Shown here piece after piece: positions 31,019 through 41,639 of a stretch of DNA of 64,000 bases. Source of the stretch: Phymatolithon calcareum (Eukaryota; Rhodophyta; Florideophyceae; Hapalidiales); contig OZ345360.1 of assembly GCA_977006965.1 (NCBI GenBank), forward strand, positions 2,976,001 to 3,040,000, written 5' to 3'. The position numbers and the translations under genes are program-made. Positions within the stretch are counted from its first letter, which is position 1, and the number at the start of each line of letters is the position of its first letter. A model generated the notes under the pieces. It saw nothing but the letters and a program-made list of their open reading frames with translations, had not been told where the DNA came from and ran no database searches.

Positions 31019-31300
31019 TTTCCAAACAGTATCGTTGCGCTGTCCTTTTGGACTTGCACTGCTGCTCTCGATACTCGGATTGTGTCAGGAGTTATATGCG
31101 CGGCGTACTGTACTATAGTTGCACCAACAGCAGGTTCTCTATACAGCCGTAATCTCGTCTGCATTCAGAGATGTATTCACTTTCAGCGTTCGATATGTGT
31201 AGTGTAGAGAAAATCTATTCATGTGATCGGCATTGATATTTCGAAAAGTTTTCCGAAACTCTTGCTGAAGAGCATAAGTGTGTCTTATTGAGTTGCTTTT

Positions 31301-31445
31301 AGTGATACAGAAGACCAATTTTTAGGATTAGTGACACTGAGCCATCGCTTCTCTGATCAGTTACACTGAAGTACTGTTTTTCATATTAGTGACACTGAAA
31401 CGCCTTTTTCGGGATTAGTGACAGGGAAAATATATAGCCATATCC
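31301..31445 (+). repeat. 29-bp tandem repeat, about 4-5 units
   Basis: The word AGTGAYACWG starts at 31301, 31330, 31359, 31388 and 31417, exactly 29 bases apart each time. The units share AGTGACACTGA at the start and a pyrimidine run ending GGATT; the last unit diverges. Confidence 0.85.
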
Positions 31446-31639
31446 AAAATATTATTTTGCACCTAAATTGGCCTTTCTCTTGCGTGCTCTTTCTGCAGTG
31501 AGAAAGCGCTCACCTCTAAGATAAAGTTGGCAATCGATATATCGGAAGGTTCCGAAGCCATTGGCACCATGTTCTTTTCTATGGAGTAAATAGCAGATTT
31601 GATAATTTTTCGAGCCCCGTACTATGAAGGCCATTTTTC

Positions 31640-31667
31640 CCCGGCTGTTACATGGATTCTTAGTTAA
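31640..31667 (-). repeat. 28-bp inverted repeat, right arm
   Basis: Reverse complement of 29659-29686. Confidence 0.85.
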
Positions 31668-32849
31668 AAGCAAAACGCCATCAAAAACACTCATCAGACT
31701 GCACGGGAGATGCGTTTCAATACATACGCTCTGTGTAGTTTCGCTAATCTACTCAAATTCGTGTAAACCGGGTTAACGAAGTAGCCCTAGCTGCAAAAAC
31801 CCGCCGCGGGAAAAAGGTCACAGCAACTGTGCTATAAGGAAACATCAGCATCATCTCCGAAACCATATCATGTCGGCAACACCGAGGCGAAGGAGTCAAG
31901 GACGCATTGAAAACTAAGCGAATCATTTCTCGGACGTCTGTGAAGGACCAGATAAATGTGATTCCTGTATGCCATTATATAACATGCGAGAGTGGAGATC
32001 GGTAAGGCGCTCAGCAATATAGACCATCACCTCTCGTATGGACTTCTTTGTTTGATACAAGAGTCGGCCCGAAAAGCCATAGAAGCCACAGCTTGGCCAA
32101 CCAGTAGATGAGTAAAGTAAGTGTGAGCGCTTTTTAAAAAGATAAAGAAATGAATCAGATCAATCTTGCCGTGCCTACGGCCCGAGTGGCTCGCTTTCTG
32201 CTCAAGAGCAACACTCTTAAGACTATCACGGATGGCGTCCTCAGAAAAAACATTTGGACACCGTTGTCTCCGATGGCCTAGTGCGTACATCCATATTCAT
32301 ATTCTAACTTGTTGGTCGATGCCACGGTGCTAAATTTTTATCGCGCTTGGTTTACAAGGCTCACTAAGCGCACAGATAAATTACCCCGTTCGTTCTCACT
32401 AGTAGTCATAGCAAGCCATAAAGTGCCAAATCGGGGTAAGTTGTAAGCTCCCTTCCCTTGTGGGAAGAGGTTTTCAATTTCCCAAGCTGGCACTAGATTT
32501 AAATTCTGCGTTTTTCTGACGGATGTGAATATCTCTCCCCATGCCTTGGATACGTCAACACCAAGGATTGACAGCAATCCGCCATTACTCACAGATTATG
32601 CGCTTCTGTGTTGTCAGTACGCGGAAAACGGCGCAAATGGGCGCATGGGCACAAACCTTGCGAAAGGTTATTGGATCAGAAATCTAATTTTGGATCAATG
32701 TGATCCGAAACTTCAGATTGTCCTCGAGGTCAGTAACAATCAGATTATTCCAAAGGAGTGCACTCTGTGGGAGAGCACCGCACGATCGCTACATAGAAAA
32801 ATGTATACTAATAGGCCAGCTTCAAGTTTTTGTGGTATGCAATCGGACA
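31668..32849. other. Intergenic stretch before the CoA ligase gene
   Basis: Short frames on both strands without recognisable features. Confidence 0.45.
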
Positions 32850-34415
32850 ATGGCCACCGAAGCAGCCTATGCAGGGCCTTCCCTGAAAACGTTGCGCGAG
32901 CTCCCGCTTAGTTCTTCCGATTCGCCCGCTATCCTATCGCTGGGCGCTTCGACAGAACAAGACCTCCGTCTCTCACATGCTGAACTGCGCTCTTGCTGTG
33001 CGCGTCTGAGCGCCTCTCTCGTGTCGCGTCCGCTTGTCCCTAATGCCGTCATCGCAATCGTAGCGCCAAACTCGCCTCACTTCGTGGCAGCTTTTTTGGC
33101 GGTGACCGCCATTGGTGCCGCAGCCGCACCTCTCAACCCCAAGTACACGATCGATGAGTTCTCATTCTACCTCTCCGATGCCGACGTCGCGCTCGTTATT
33201 CTACCAAGCGAAACTGAAGATGACGCTCCTATCGTGCTCGCCGCAGCCGCCCTCAATATCCCCGTGACACGCCTCCCTGAAGAATTATTCGCAAAAGCTG
33301 GTTTCCCGGCCGAATATCCCGATACTGCTGGTTTTGTGCCTAGCACAGAAGATATGGCAATGTTTCTGCACACCTCCGGTACCACCTCGCGTCCGAAGGG
33401 GGTACCGTTGACACACGAGAATTTGTGCGCATCGATCGGCAACATCGCTCGCACGTATGAACTATCGGACAGTGACAGATCGTTGTTGGTCATGCCATTA
33501 TTCCATGTACACGGGCTGATGTCGGCGACATTGTCCACGCTTGCCACTGGAGGTACGGTTGTATTTCCACCGGGCGGCAGTTTTTCTGCGTCGGCGTTTT
33601 GGCCGGCCGTGTTGCGTGGCGCGGCGACGTGGTTCACGGCTGTGCCGACGATACACCAGATATTGCTAGCAAGGGCGGATACCGAATATCCAAAGAATAA
33701 TCCTCCGAACCTGCGATTCGTGAGGTCATGTTCGGCATCGTTGGCACCAAGTGTGTTAGAGCGCCTGGAGAAGAAATTCGGTGCACCTGTGCTGGAGGCG
33801 TATGCGATGACAGAGGCAGCACATCAGATGACCTCAAATCCATTGCCTAAGCACGGAGCGCGACAGCCAGGGTCTGTTGGGCAGGCTCAGAATGTAGAGC
33901 TATGCGTTCTAGACAATGAAAACGTGCCCGTGGCGAGCGGCGAGATAGGAGAAGTTTGTATCCGTGGTTTGAACGTGACGAAGGGGTATAAAAATAACCC
34001 AGAAGCGAACGCTGCAGCATTTGCAGGCGGATGGTTTCATACCGGTGATCAAGGACGGATTGACGAAGATGGGTACTTGACCCTCACAGGGCGGATCAAA
34101 GAACTTGTGAACAGAGGTGGGGAGAAGATCTCTCCGTTGGAAGTAGACGCAGTGCTCCTCTCACATCCTAATGTTACGGAGGCTGTGAGTTTTTCTGTGC
34201 CGGACGAAAAGTACGGGGAGGAAATTAACGCTGCTGTGATTCTGAAAAAGGATGCAAACACGGTTTCAGAAGAGGGTTTGCAGCAGTTTGCGAAGGAGAG
34301 ATTGGCAACATTCAAGGTTCCTAAGAAATTTTTCCTTTGCGACGATCTCCCCAGAACGGCGACGGGAAAGATTCAACGTCGTATTGTGTCCAAGCATTTT
34401 GTTGGTGGAGAGTAG
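32850..34415 (+). CDS. AMP-forming acyl-CoA synthetase of the oxalate-CoA ligase (AAE3/Pcs60) type
   Basis: Single exon. I choose the ATG at 32850 (MATEAAYAGPSLKTL), giving 521 residues; the frame is open from 32700, but the extra 50 residues are not family-like. Signatures of the ANL superfamily in order: phosphate-binding loop LHTSGTTSRPKGVPLTHEN; MPLFHVHGLMSATL; acyl-site YAMTEAAHQMTSNPLP; WFHTGDQGRIDEDGYL; hinge GRIKELVNRGGEKISPLE; and catalytic lysine in LPRTATGKIQRR. The 'MTSNPLP' and 'HGLMS' segments match plant AAE3 and yeast Pcs60, which make oxalyl-CoA for oxalate breakdown. The C-terminus ends VGGE, with no peroxisomal SKL signal, suggesting a cytosolic enzyme. Other carboxylic acid substrates such as 4-coumarate cannot be ruled out from sequence. 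Confidence 0.9.
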   Translation: MATEAAYAGPSLKTLRELPLSSSDSPAILSLGASTEQDLRLSHAELRSCCARLSASLVSRPLVPNAVIAIVAPNSPHFVAAFLAVTAIGAAAAPLNPKYTIDEFSFYLSDADVALVILPSETEDDAPIVLAAAALNIPVTRLPEELFAKAGFPAEYPDTAGFVPSTEDMAMFLHTSGTTSRPKGVPLTHENLCASIGNIARTYELSDSDRSLLVMPLFHVHGLMSATLSTLATGGTVVFPPGGSFSASAFWPAVLRGAATWFTAVPTIHQILLARADTEYPKNNPPNLRFVRSCSASLAPSVLERLEKKFGAPVLEAYAMTEAAHQMTSNPLPKHGARQPGSVGQAQNVELCVLDNENVPVASGEIGEVCIRGLNVTKGYKNNPEANAAAFAGGWFHTGDQGRIDEDGYLTLTGRIKELVNRGGEKISPLEVDAVLLSHPNVTEAVSFSVPDEKYGEEINAAVILKKDANTVSEEGLQQFAKERLATFKVPKKFFLCDDLPRTATGKIQRRIVSKHFVGGE

Positions 34416-35437
34416 AAAAGAAGCAGTGTAGTACGTAGTACAGTATCTCTCGGATAAAGAATTAATCACGTGATTAATATTGCGAGTCGTGTAGCCAAGT
34501 ACGTGGGTTACTTGATGAGGCCAAGACCGCGCCTATTGCACTAGGAATGGATAACCACGTCAGCATTGGTGTCAATGATATGTGGTAGTGTCAATAATAT
34601 TAGGAACAATTGGTGACGCTCATGAAGCTGGTTTCAGAAAAAGCCATCAGATCCTTTTTCCTAAAACGAATCCGTCAAGTGAACTCCGCTCCACAGTAGA
34701 TGGCGGAACTCGGAGACGCCATGAAAAGCGCTGCTCCACCTACGGTCAGCATACTCAGTGCGTTGTCTCCATCAGCTTCCCTTTTTTAGCGAAGTCAGCT
34801 TTTTACACGGAATCGTACAAGATAGTGGATATCCCGCCTTGGGGCATACCTTCCGTTTGCTGCGGAAGAATTTTTGCCACAGTCGCACTAAGAGTCAAAT
34901 TCATTGCAAGACTATCTCAGATGGTCGATATGCTTCGCGATCGCAGACGCCCCGCCGACATGTCAAGTACAATTCTCTAACCTCCTACGTTTGCTCTCTC
35001 CTCCATTGTCCGAGCAAAGATTGATTGGGAAAATGTAGGTTTTTCTTTTAGAAACCCTAAAAGCTAACGCTTGCCGACTTCAGAGCAGCCTACCTTGTAG
35101 CGTGGTCCCATTTCCTATCCAAGATGTCACACTATCATCTTCTCCGTCATGACTACCTCCTTAGAGTCGAACTGTAATATTTTATAAATTGACTGCGTTG
35201 TGCCCTCGGTTTTCTTATTCCATTCTGGGAGCATGAGATTTTGTTGTACGTACGATTTCGAGGTTCTTTTCCGCAACCTCTCTGAAGCGTTCACTCCGAG
35301 AAGTCGGTGCTTTCTCGATTTCCAACCAGGAAGGCAAATAGACACCCTAATGTCCAAATATAGAAACACATCCACCAATCCTCTATCTGATAGGGAAGAA
35401 CACTTCCCGCGCCACGCACAGTAACGGATTCCACCGG
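34416..35437. other. Intergenic stretch, no gene seen
   Basis: Contains an 18-bp palindrome ATTAATCACGTGATTAAT at 34461-34478 with a CACGTG core, just after the CoA ligase gene, and one TACAGTA at 34439. Confidence 0.5.
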
Positions 35438-35886
35438 TTGCGCCCAGCGAGTCCCAAGTCCACTGACGCGAAGGACTGGGACGCACGCACTTCGTGTTTG
35501 TCAATTATGGGTGCCTGTCCGACCATTTGCTTGTTTCAGGGAGAAAAGACTAATCGGCCATTGCTGCCGCGTAGTGGGCACGCGGTGAGCGAATGCTGGA
35601 ATGCTGTTTTGTTGAAACGGGCGAGGCCCGCGGACTTGAACAGCAGTCAACATCGATTGCAGTTGCTTCAGGTAGTGACCGAACTGATTTAACTGCACAT
35701 CGAGTGTTCCGTGCTGTGGAACTACCGCAGCATGGTAGCTTGAGCGTTGCGGAGTTCACGAGTGATGTAGACGGTGAGCGCGACAAGGTTCGCGTTCAAG
35801 TGTCGAGCATGTACACCGAGGGGAGGCTGAAAATGCAATGTTTGGTCTGGTTTCCGCGCCCCAGGTTGCTCTGGAATCAGCATTAG
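35438..35886 (+). pseudogene. Decayed partial copy of the kinase-like gene at 37558
   Basis: The DNA from GACGCGAAGGACTGGGACGC to the end near 35886 parallels 37960-38370 almost base by base, but frame shifts and a stop break the frame. Recognisable pieces: TDAKDWDART; a piece matching WNYRSMIAV in a shifted frame; and DKVRVQVSSMYTEGR, matching DTVRVQVSSMFTDGR. It covers only the N-terminal third of the gene and lacks the kinase part. Confidence 0.85.
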
Positions 35887-36026
35887 TGAGGGCCGATGAA
35901 CGATTAGTTCCCTTTCGGGTAAATGGGAAAATGAGAAAATAGGAACCCCGATATGTCCAATAGAATACCTGCACTTGTGTAGTTCTTCTTCTTTGGCTTT
36001 CTTCAGTCAGGGGAAATGTTCCCATT

Positions 36027-36062
36027 TTCTAATTTTCCCATTTATAAATGGGAAAATTAGAA
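36027..36062. repeat. 36-bp perfect palindrome upstream of a kinase-like gene
   Basis: Self-complementary without spacer; centre CCCATTTATAAATGGG. Related words AATGGGAAAA and TTTTCCCATT recur from 35920 to 36100, so the palindrome sits in a cluster of the same words about 175 bases before the ATG at 36237. Confidence 0.9.
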
Positions 36063-36236
36063 TACCGTTGAGCAGCCAATGGCATTCTATTTTCCCTTTT
36101 ACTCATAGAAATAATGTCGAAAGTAAAGATGGGGGTGCAAGTCCTCAAGCCGCTAGCGCAACAGACATGTTGACCATCGCCTGGCCCTCTCCTCACTCCG
36201 CCAAGAGTCGTTCGACAAGACACTCACTGACTGATT

Positions 36237-37244
36237 ATGGAGAAGCTTGTACATTCGCATTCTATGGTTTTATCGAGCGCGGGCGAAAGCGTTTGCAAAT
36301 ACAAGGTGGCTAAAACCAGTCTTTGTTTTGGCTCGTATATCCATATGGAGTTTGTGATTTATGAACTAGGGCACAATATTCCGCTCAACACTCGTGTCGA
36401 AGTGCTTTCATCGTCAACGAAGGACCTACCTGTCGCGCTGCCGCAAGATCTGGACAATGGATCAATCAGCCTAATATCAGTGCCTGTGCGTGTGTCGACA
36501 CAATCAACTACAAAAAACAAGGTAGAAGCCACGGGCGAAACCCTACTTGTCGCCAAGTACAAAGAAGACGACAGCGGTTTGCTTATAGTACGCATTTTCA
36601 TGGATCTCCCCGCGGGCACTCAAGTCAAGCAGCTGAATGTTGCGCTAGACAAGGTATTTCCTCATAGACCAGTAGCGGCTGAGGGTGATTCAGATTACTC
36701 CGTTGCAAGGCAACCATATGCTGATGATGCGTACGTGAAAAGACCAGGGCTTAAGTTATATACGCCAACCTCAATTCCAGCAACTCTCGTGCGTCGTGAA
36801 GCGGAGACGTGCGAAATTCTCAAGCGGCATCCTCATCCCAACATTGCGGAGTATCGTGGAGTAGTTGTGCACGACGGATGCGGTCGCATTGTTGGGCTCT
36901 GTTTCAGGAAGTATCTAACCTCTCTTATGGTGCGTCGCCGTAATTCAGAAACACCGTTGGACGTCGAGGCGTGTCTGGCTGGCGTACGTCGAGCCATAGA
37001 TCACCTGCATAGTCTCGGGCTTTGCCACAATGACATCAATCCCGGGAACATTATGTTCGATGATAATGATACTCCTATCCTTATTGACTTTGACTCTGCC
37101 TACTATATTGGAGCTAAGCCGGAGGGAAGCTACAAAACAGGTACACGCGGCTGGTCTGACCCGAGTTTCATGGAATCAGGTGTGTCCCGCAAAGAGAACG
37201 ATTATTTCAGTTTCAATAAACTCACCAGTTTTTTGAGGGGGTAG
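36237..37244 (+). CDS. Protein-kinase-like protein with noncanonical HND and DFD motifs
   Basis: Single exon, 335 residues. The N-terminal ~130 residues are beta-rich and unassigned. A kinase-like part follows: LVRREAETCEILKRHPHPNI (helix C and following strand), RAIDHLHSLGLCHNDINPGN (catalytic loop near residue 264, HND in place of HRD, Asp and Asn kept), then PILIDFDSA (DFD in place of DFG, near residue 283) and GTRGWSDPSF. The C-lobe stops soon after (SFNKLTSFLRG), shorter than normal. I see no clear glycine-rich loop. HxDxxPGN with DFD resembles fungal FunK1-like kinases. It may be an active atypical kinase or a truncated copy; the frame is open and the start is a clean ATG. Confidence 0.7.
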   Translation: MEKLVHSHSMVLSSAGESVCKYKVAKTSLCFGSYIHMEFVIYELGHNIPLNTRVEVLSSSTKDLPVALPQDLDNGSISLISVPVRVSTQSTTKNKVEATGETLLVAKYKEDDSGLLIVRIFMDLPAGTQVKQLNVALDKVFPHRPVAAEGDSDYSVARQPYADDAYVKRPGLKLYTPTSIPATLVRREAETCEILKRHPHPNIAEYRGVVVHDGCGRIVGLCFRKYLTSLMVRRRNSETPLDVEACLAGVRRAIDHLHSLGLCHNDINPGNIMFDDNDTPILIDFDSAYYIGAKPEGSYKTGTRGWSDPSFMESGVSRKENDYFSFNKLTSFLRG

Positions 37245-37557
37245 TCAGCTGTTCAACAAATCGCGTTTCTCCGACTTTACCATAAAAACAAATCCTGTTC
37301 CCCACGCTACTGTGCCAGACAAAACCGTCAAGACGACGCCCGTAGGGGAAGCTGGTAGGTCATCGTCAACTGCACGCTGGCGTTGATCAACACATTAGCT
37401 TAGGTTTCTTCCCGGTTTTAGTAAAATTACTGATACCGTCCTTGACGTGCTCTTCATCCGAAATGGCGCCTTGTACTAGTGTAAAATTTCATGAGCACTG
37501 ACGAACAAAAAAGCCTGCTTTCCATACGCTTGCCGACTGCAGAAGAAACCCCTTTTT
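37245..37557. other. Spacer between the two kinase-like genes
   Basis: No open frame of note. A CT/T-rich run ending TTTTTTTGCAG at 37562 looks like a 3' splice site, so a 5' exon of the next gene may lie here. Confidence 0.4.
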
Positions 37558-39237
37558 TTGCAGCAGCGGCGTGCTAACCTGGTCGACGCGGAATATGGCG
37601 ACTCGAACCTGATTTGCCCGTATCTTGTGGGCCGCGTGGTTATTGAGTCTTGGATCGACTTCGACGAACAAGTGAAGCAAACCGCGAGCATTGCGAAAGA
37701 AATGCTCGTCAAAGACGATTTGGCACTTCACAGCGTACAGTGCGCGCTAGGGCACGCGTGGACCGCCGTCGATCGGAATTCGCTGGCCGACTCCTATGAT
37801 GTGGCGCGCCTGTTCCCGGCTATATTTGAAGTGGTGCGCTCCATGGTGCAGATTATGGATAAAAATGTTCTGCCGCTTTCTTGTGCCGAGCGCGTGCTAC
37901 TACCGCCCTACGGTGTGCGCAAACCGCAGGCATTGCCTGCGAAGAACTGTGTGATGATCGACGCGAAGGACTGGGACGCACGCACTCCATGTTTGTGCGT
38001 TACAAGCGCCTGGCTGACCATCTGCTTGTACCGCGGCACAAAGAATATTGGGCATGTGCCGCCGCGTTGTGCGCAGGCGATAAGCGAGCGCTGGAATGAA
38101 GTTTTGTCGAAAGGGGCTGACCTCGCGGACTTGAGTAACGCTCAACATCAATTGTGGATACTTCAGACGGTTACGGAGGCGATGTATGCGCACAGCGGAT
38201 GCGCCGTGCTGTGGAACTACCGCAGCATGATAGCTGTGCGCGTTGCGGGCTTTTCGACTGGTACAAACGGGGGGCGCGACACGGTTCGTGTTCAAGTGTC
38301 GAGCATGTTCACCGACGGGCGTGTTGAAAATGCATTGTTTGGTCTGGTTTGCGCTCTGCAGGTTGCCCTGAAATTATCATTAAGCAGCAACAGGAGCGAG
38401 AGATTCCGGTTGTGTCGTGAGATTCTTTGCAAATCGACGCACTGTTTCTTGCGCACGGACAAGACCCTTTTTTCAAAAGGACCTTTGAAATGGCTGTCCG
38501 ATGCATTGAATGCTGATATTGGCCCTGATGAGAATACTGAAGAGTATTGTTGGATATCAAGCAGGGCGGCTGCCCTCTTCAAGAGCGAGTATGGTGGGCA
38601 CATAGACAATGCTTCGCTTATTCCCAAATTTTTCGAGCATGTTTTGAGTAGGTACTCGCGCGTGATGTTCGCAAGTGAGAATACCTCCGTGCTGCTGGTC
38701 GGATCTCTCGGAAATGTGACTGTGGTTACAAAGTACGCGAATACCAACCTGTGCGACGGGTCTGAGATGTTGCGAACCGAAGCTGACATTTATAACCTGA
38801 TGCGGAATGATCATGTGGAGCTTCTAGGAAGCTGTGTACCGGATGTTTTGGCAATATGCACGCAGCCACGCTGTGATCCCGTGCTTGTCCTTGAGTCTGT
38901 GACGCGGGATGGGGACGGACGGGTGATGGTTGGAGGGACCGCCGTTAGCGAGCTGGACTGGATGCAAATTCTTTCTGCAGCGAGCCATGGGTTGGACTCC
39001 CTCGCGGGTGCTGGACTATCGCATTGTGACGAGACTATCGGAAATATTCGAGCTGAGCGGGTGGTGCAGAATGCACCAGGGGAACAAGGCGGTGCGATAA
39101 AAAACGAAGCTTGGCACACATGGTGGATTGATTTTGGTCTTGCGGAAAAACGAAACGGGACTCAAAAGATCAAAGATAAATGGTACGAAGTTGATGTCTG
39201 CATCCGCGGCCAAAGCACTTACTTTAACGACCTTTAA
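37558..39237 (+). CDS. Large kinase-like protein, 5' end uncertain
   Basis: The open frame of 559 codons has no ATG near its beginning; the first visible codon is TTG. TTTTTTTGCAG at the boundary suggests that a 5' exon was spliced on, or the gene is 5'-truncated. N-terminal region: LICPYLVGRVVIESWIDFDE; middle region KDWDARTPCLCVTSAWLTIC, LWNYRSMIAVRV and RVQVSSMFTDGRVENALFG. The order resembles the domain that precedes FunK1-like kinases. Kinase hallmarks come late: a hydrophobic LVLESVTRDGDGRVMV segment, GLSHCDETIGN at about residue 489 (HCD with Asp and Asn kept) and WWIDFGLAE at about 525. The protein ends 35 residues later, so most of the C-lobe is missing. A decayed N-terminal copy lies at 35438-35886. 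Confidence 0.6.
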   Translation: MQQRRANLVDAEYGDSNLICPYLVGRVVIESWIDFDEQVKQTASIAKEMLVKDDLALHSVQCALGHAWTAVDRNSLADSYDVARLFPAIFEVVRSMVQIMDKNVLPLSCAERVLLPPYGVRKPQALPAKNCVMIDAKDWDARTPCLCVTSAWLTICLYRGTKNIGHVPPRCAQAISERWNEVLSKGADLADLSNAQHQLWILQTVTEAMYAHSGCAVLWNYRSMIAVRVAGFSTGTNGGRDTVRVQVSSMFTDGRVENALFGLVCALQVALKLSLSSNRSERFRLCREILCKSTHCFLRTDKTLFSKGPLKWLSDALNADIGPDENTEEYCWISSRAAALFKSEYGGHIDNASLIPKFFEHVLSRYSRVMFASENTSVLLVGSLGNVTVVTKYANTNLCDGSEMLRTEADIYNLMRNDHVELLGSCVPDVLAICTQPRCDPVLVLESVTRDGDGRVMVGGTAVSELDWMQILSAASHGLDSLAGAGLSHCDETIGNIRAERVVQNAPGEQGGAIKNEAWHTWWIDFGLAEKRNGTQKIKDKWYEVDVCIRGQSTYFNDL

Positions 39238-39954
39238 CGCTACAGTACTGAACCTCTGCCAAGAATGAATGAGGTTTAAGTGTGGACCTAATGAACGAAG
39301 AGGAGGCGCATGCAATTTTGACAGTTGAGCACATTGATTTGTCAGTTTCGGGTAGTTGTAGTTCTCCGTTTTCGAAATGAGATGATTCTTACTCTATTCT
39401 CGTGCTTCGTCAACTCCGACCCGCGTTGGTAGTGGGCCGAACATGTGGCGCAAACATGAGGACGCTCGTGAGGGCATGGTGTGGACGCCCGGCCTCCTCC
39501 CCAGCAGCGTGCCATTTCCTCACCCGCCTCCGTGGAGCGTTTCACCCTCATCCGGCCTCACATCCGTGGCGCGTCGTCGGTCATTGATGCGCCGAGTTTC
39601 GCAGGAGGAGGTGCTGCAGGTCGCCGTCGCTATCTGCTCGACGCGCCGCTTCGTCTGTTTCGCGACCGCACAGTCGTCATTCTCTTCGTCGTGCTCACGA
39701 GTCTTCACCAACTGTGAATGCTCTTCGATGCGTTGCAAATGCTTCTATCTATTTAGCTTCGGATCCGTTAATCTGCTCATAGCCCTAGCTGCAATACCCC
39801 GAGTGGAGGGAAAAGCTTGGGGTCTCTATGCTCGATGGCTGAGGAAGTTCCGGATCACAGCTGGATGTGGTCGAATATTCTATTCCATTTCGTAGTGGAT
39901 GATGGTGAAGAATAATATTTTGTCGAGTGCTTCTTCAATCACTCTATCCTCCTC
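39238..39954. other. Intergenic stretch with a C2H2 finger fragment
   Basis: On the minus strand (39551-39342) RPHVCATCSAHYQRGSELTK with a following His resembles the start of a C2H2 finger, but the second His and neighbouring fingers are missing. I read it as a remnant, not a gene. One TACAGTA lies at 39241. Confidence 0.4.
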
Positions 39955-40310
39955 TTAAGTTAGTATGCATTTTCCGTGGCACTCCTCGAGATTGTTCATG
40001 AGGACTGGTACGATATCTCCGAATTTGGCATCGACAAGTGTGGTGCTCAGTGGCGGGAACCGGCCGAATGCCCACTTTACAGCCAATTGCCGGTGTCGTG
40101 ATTTCGGGAGTCTGATGATCGCCGGAGCTGATGAGGGGTGATCATAAGGATATTTCCTCCTTCTTTTGGACTCCAAGATATCTCCTTCGTCTCTGAGGAA
40201 CAAAGCCCTCAAATATGCTGCTCAAAATCCCTGCTTGAGATAGGACAAGCCCGTCTCGAAAAGGTCGCGATGTTGCATTGCCGATATGTACAGTCCCGAG
40301 AAGACACCTG
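39955..40310 (-). mobile_element. 5'-truncated retroelement tail on the minus strand
   Basis: Minus-strand frames read AMLQHRDLFETGLSYLKQGF and, after a frame shift, SRHRQLAVKWAFGRFPPLS with TTLVDAKFGDIVP. The plus-strand copy beginning just to the right has the same parts (AMLQHEQFTRELEYLKQG and LAIKWAFGRFPPLSTTLVED), so two copies lie tail-out in opposite orientation. Confidence 0.75.
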
Positions 40311-41450
40311 ATGAATAGAATGAGACTCGTAATGCGCCCTGATGTGTGCGCTATGACCGAAGCATTCTTGGTCACCACCGTGGGTCTCAACAATCGGCGA
40401 TGAAGACAAGAACTGGTTTTTAGTGAACAGAGGTGTCCCTCAAGGGTCGCCTCTCAGTCCGAGTTTGTACAATATTTTCATGGATGATTGCGCCCAGAGT
40501 GTGAGCGAGTTGCCCAGTACTTGGGCTGAAATTCCCTCTATTCTATTCGCTGATGATGTCCTTCTCTCTGCGAAATCTCCAACTGCCCTGCAAGGCCTGT
40601 TGGACATAGCCACAAAGTGAGCCGAAGAGCGTGGAACGTTTTGGAATATAAAATTATGAAAGAGCGAGATGCTAGATTCAGAAGAAACATCCGGCGAGAC
40701 CTTGAAGCTCTCAAACAAGGTCCTAACAAATGTGCTGGAGGTTTCATATATTAGAGTATCCCTCGGACCAGACGGAGTATTAGAAACCCTAATGACATTA
40801 AAGCGCCTAGAGAAAGTAAGGAGAGTCTTGTATGAGTTACGCTCGCTAAGAATTTTCAAGAAAGCATAACAAGAAACAGATCTGAGTCATTTCGTCTTCT
40901 CTGCCGTATTGACACAGCCAGAAATATGAATGTGATTTTAGCCCTCCCGAGTGCTTGAAAAACCCGAGGCACGAAAAAAGTGCCTATTGACAGTACTAAG
41001 AGAATCCAGAGTCGTAGAAGAGCTACAATGGGTCGGTCGAGACGTTCACGCAATGCTGCAACATGAACAGTTCACAAGGGAGCTGGAATATCTGAAACAA
41101 GGAATTTCAGCTAAATCCTTGTAAGTATCGCTATTCAAACACGGAGGGGACATCCTCGAGCTCAACAGAAAGAGGAAAATACCGATATTCCCCAGACAAT
41201 TCCTGGGATCCTCAGGTTTCCAAGAGTACAGCATCGTCAATTGGCGATTAAGTGGGCATTCGGCAGGTTCCCGCCATTGAGCACAACACTTGTAGAAGAC
41301 AAATTTGGCGCTATCGTGCCAAACATCATGGACACTATTGCAAATCATCTTTCAAGACATCGCTTGAGCGTAGAAGAGACAACTATGACCGAACAATCAT
41401 TGGACCAGTTACTCGTCTTTACCATTGTCTTCTACGATGAAATGGAGTAG
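40311..41450 (+). mobile_element. Non-LTR retroelement fragment with reverse transcriptase
   Basis: Frame 40423-40620 contains RT core motifs NRGVPQGSPLSPSLYNIFMD and SILFADDVLLSAKS (catalytic FADD). Later frames give a thumb-like stretch (VSLGPDGVLETLMTLKRLEK) and the tail module LAIKWAFGRFPPLSTTLVED. Stops and frame shifts separate them, and the N-terminal part (endonuclease, RT fingers) is absent. The copy is dead. Confidence 0.85.
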
Positions 41451-41639
41451 AGAGACAAACGACTAAGAGCAGAGAATCTGAAAGTAGCTGTGAATGACTA
41501 GTGGACTGCAAGCCTTTCCTCTTTCTTACAGGAGGGGTGTTTTGCATCTAAGGCCACCTTAGTAGAGTTACCAGAAACATGTTTGAATAGGCCCACAAGC
41601 CATAATGGATTGTAGCAGCTGAAACGTAGCTCCCTTGCA

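Noticed and set aside
31301-31445. 29-bp repeats as a CRISPR array
   Set aside because: The units abut without unique spacers, the genome is eukaryotic and no cas genes are present; it is a diverged tandem repeat.
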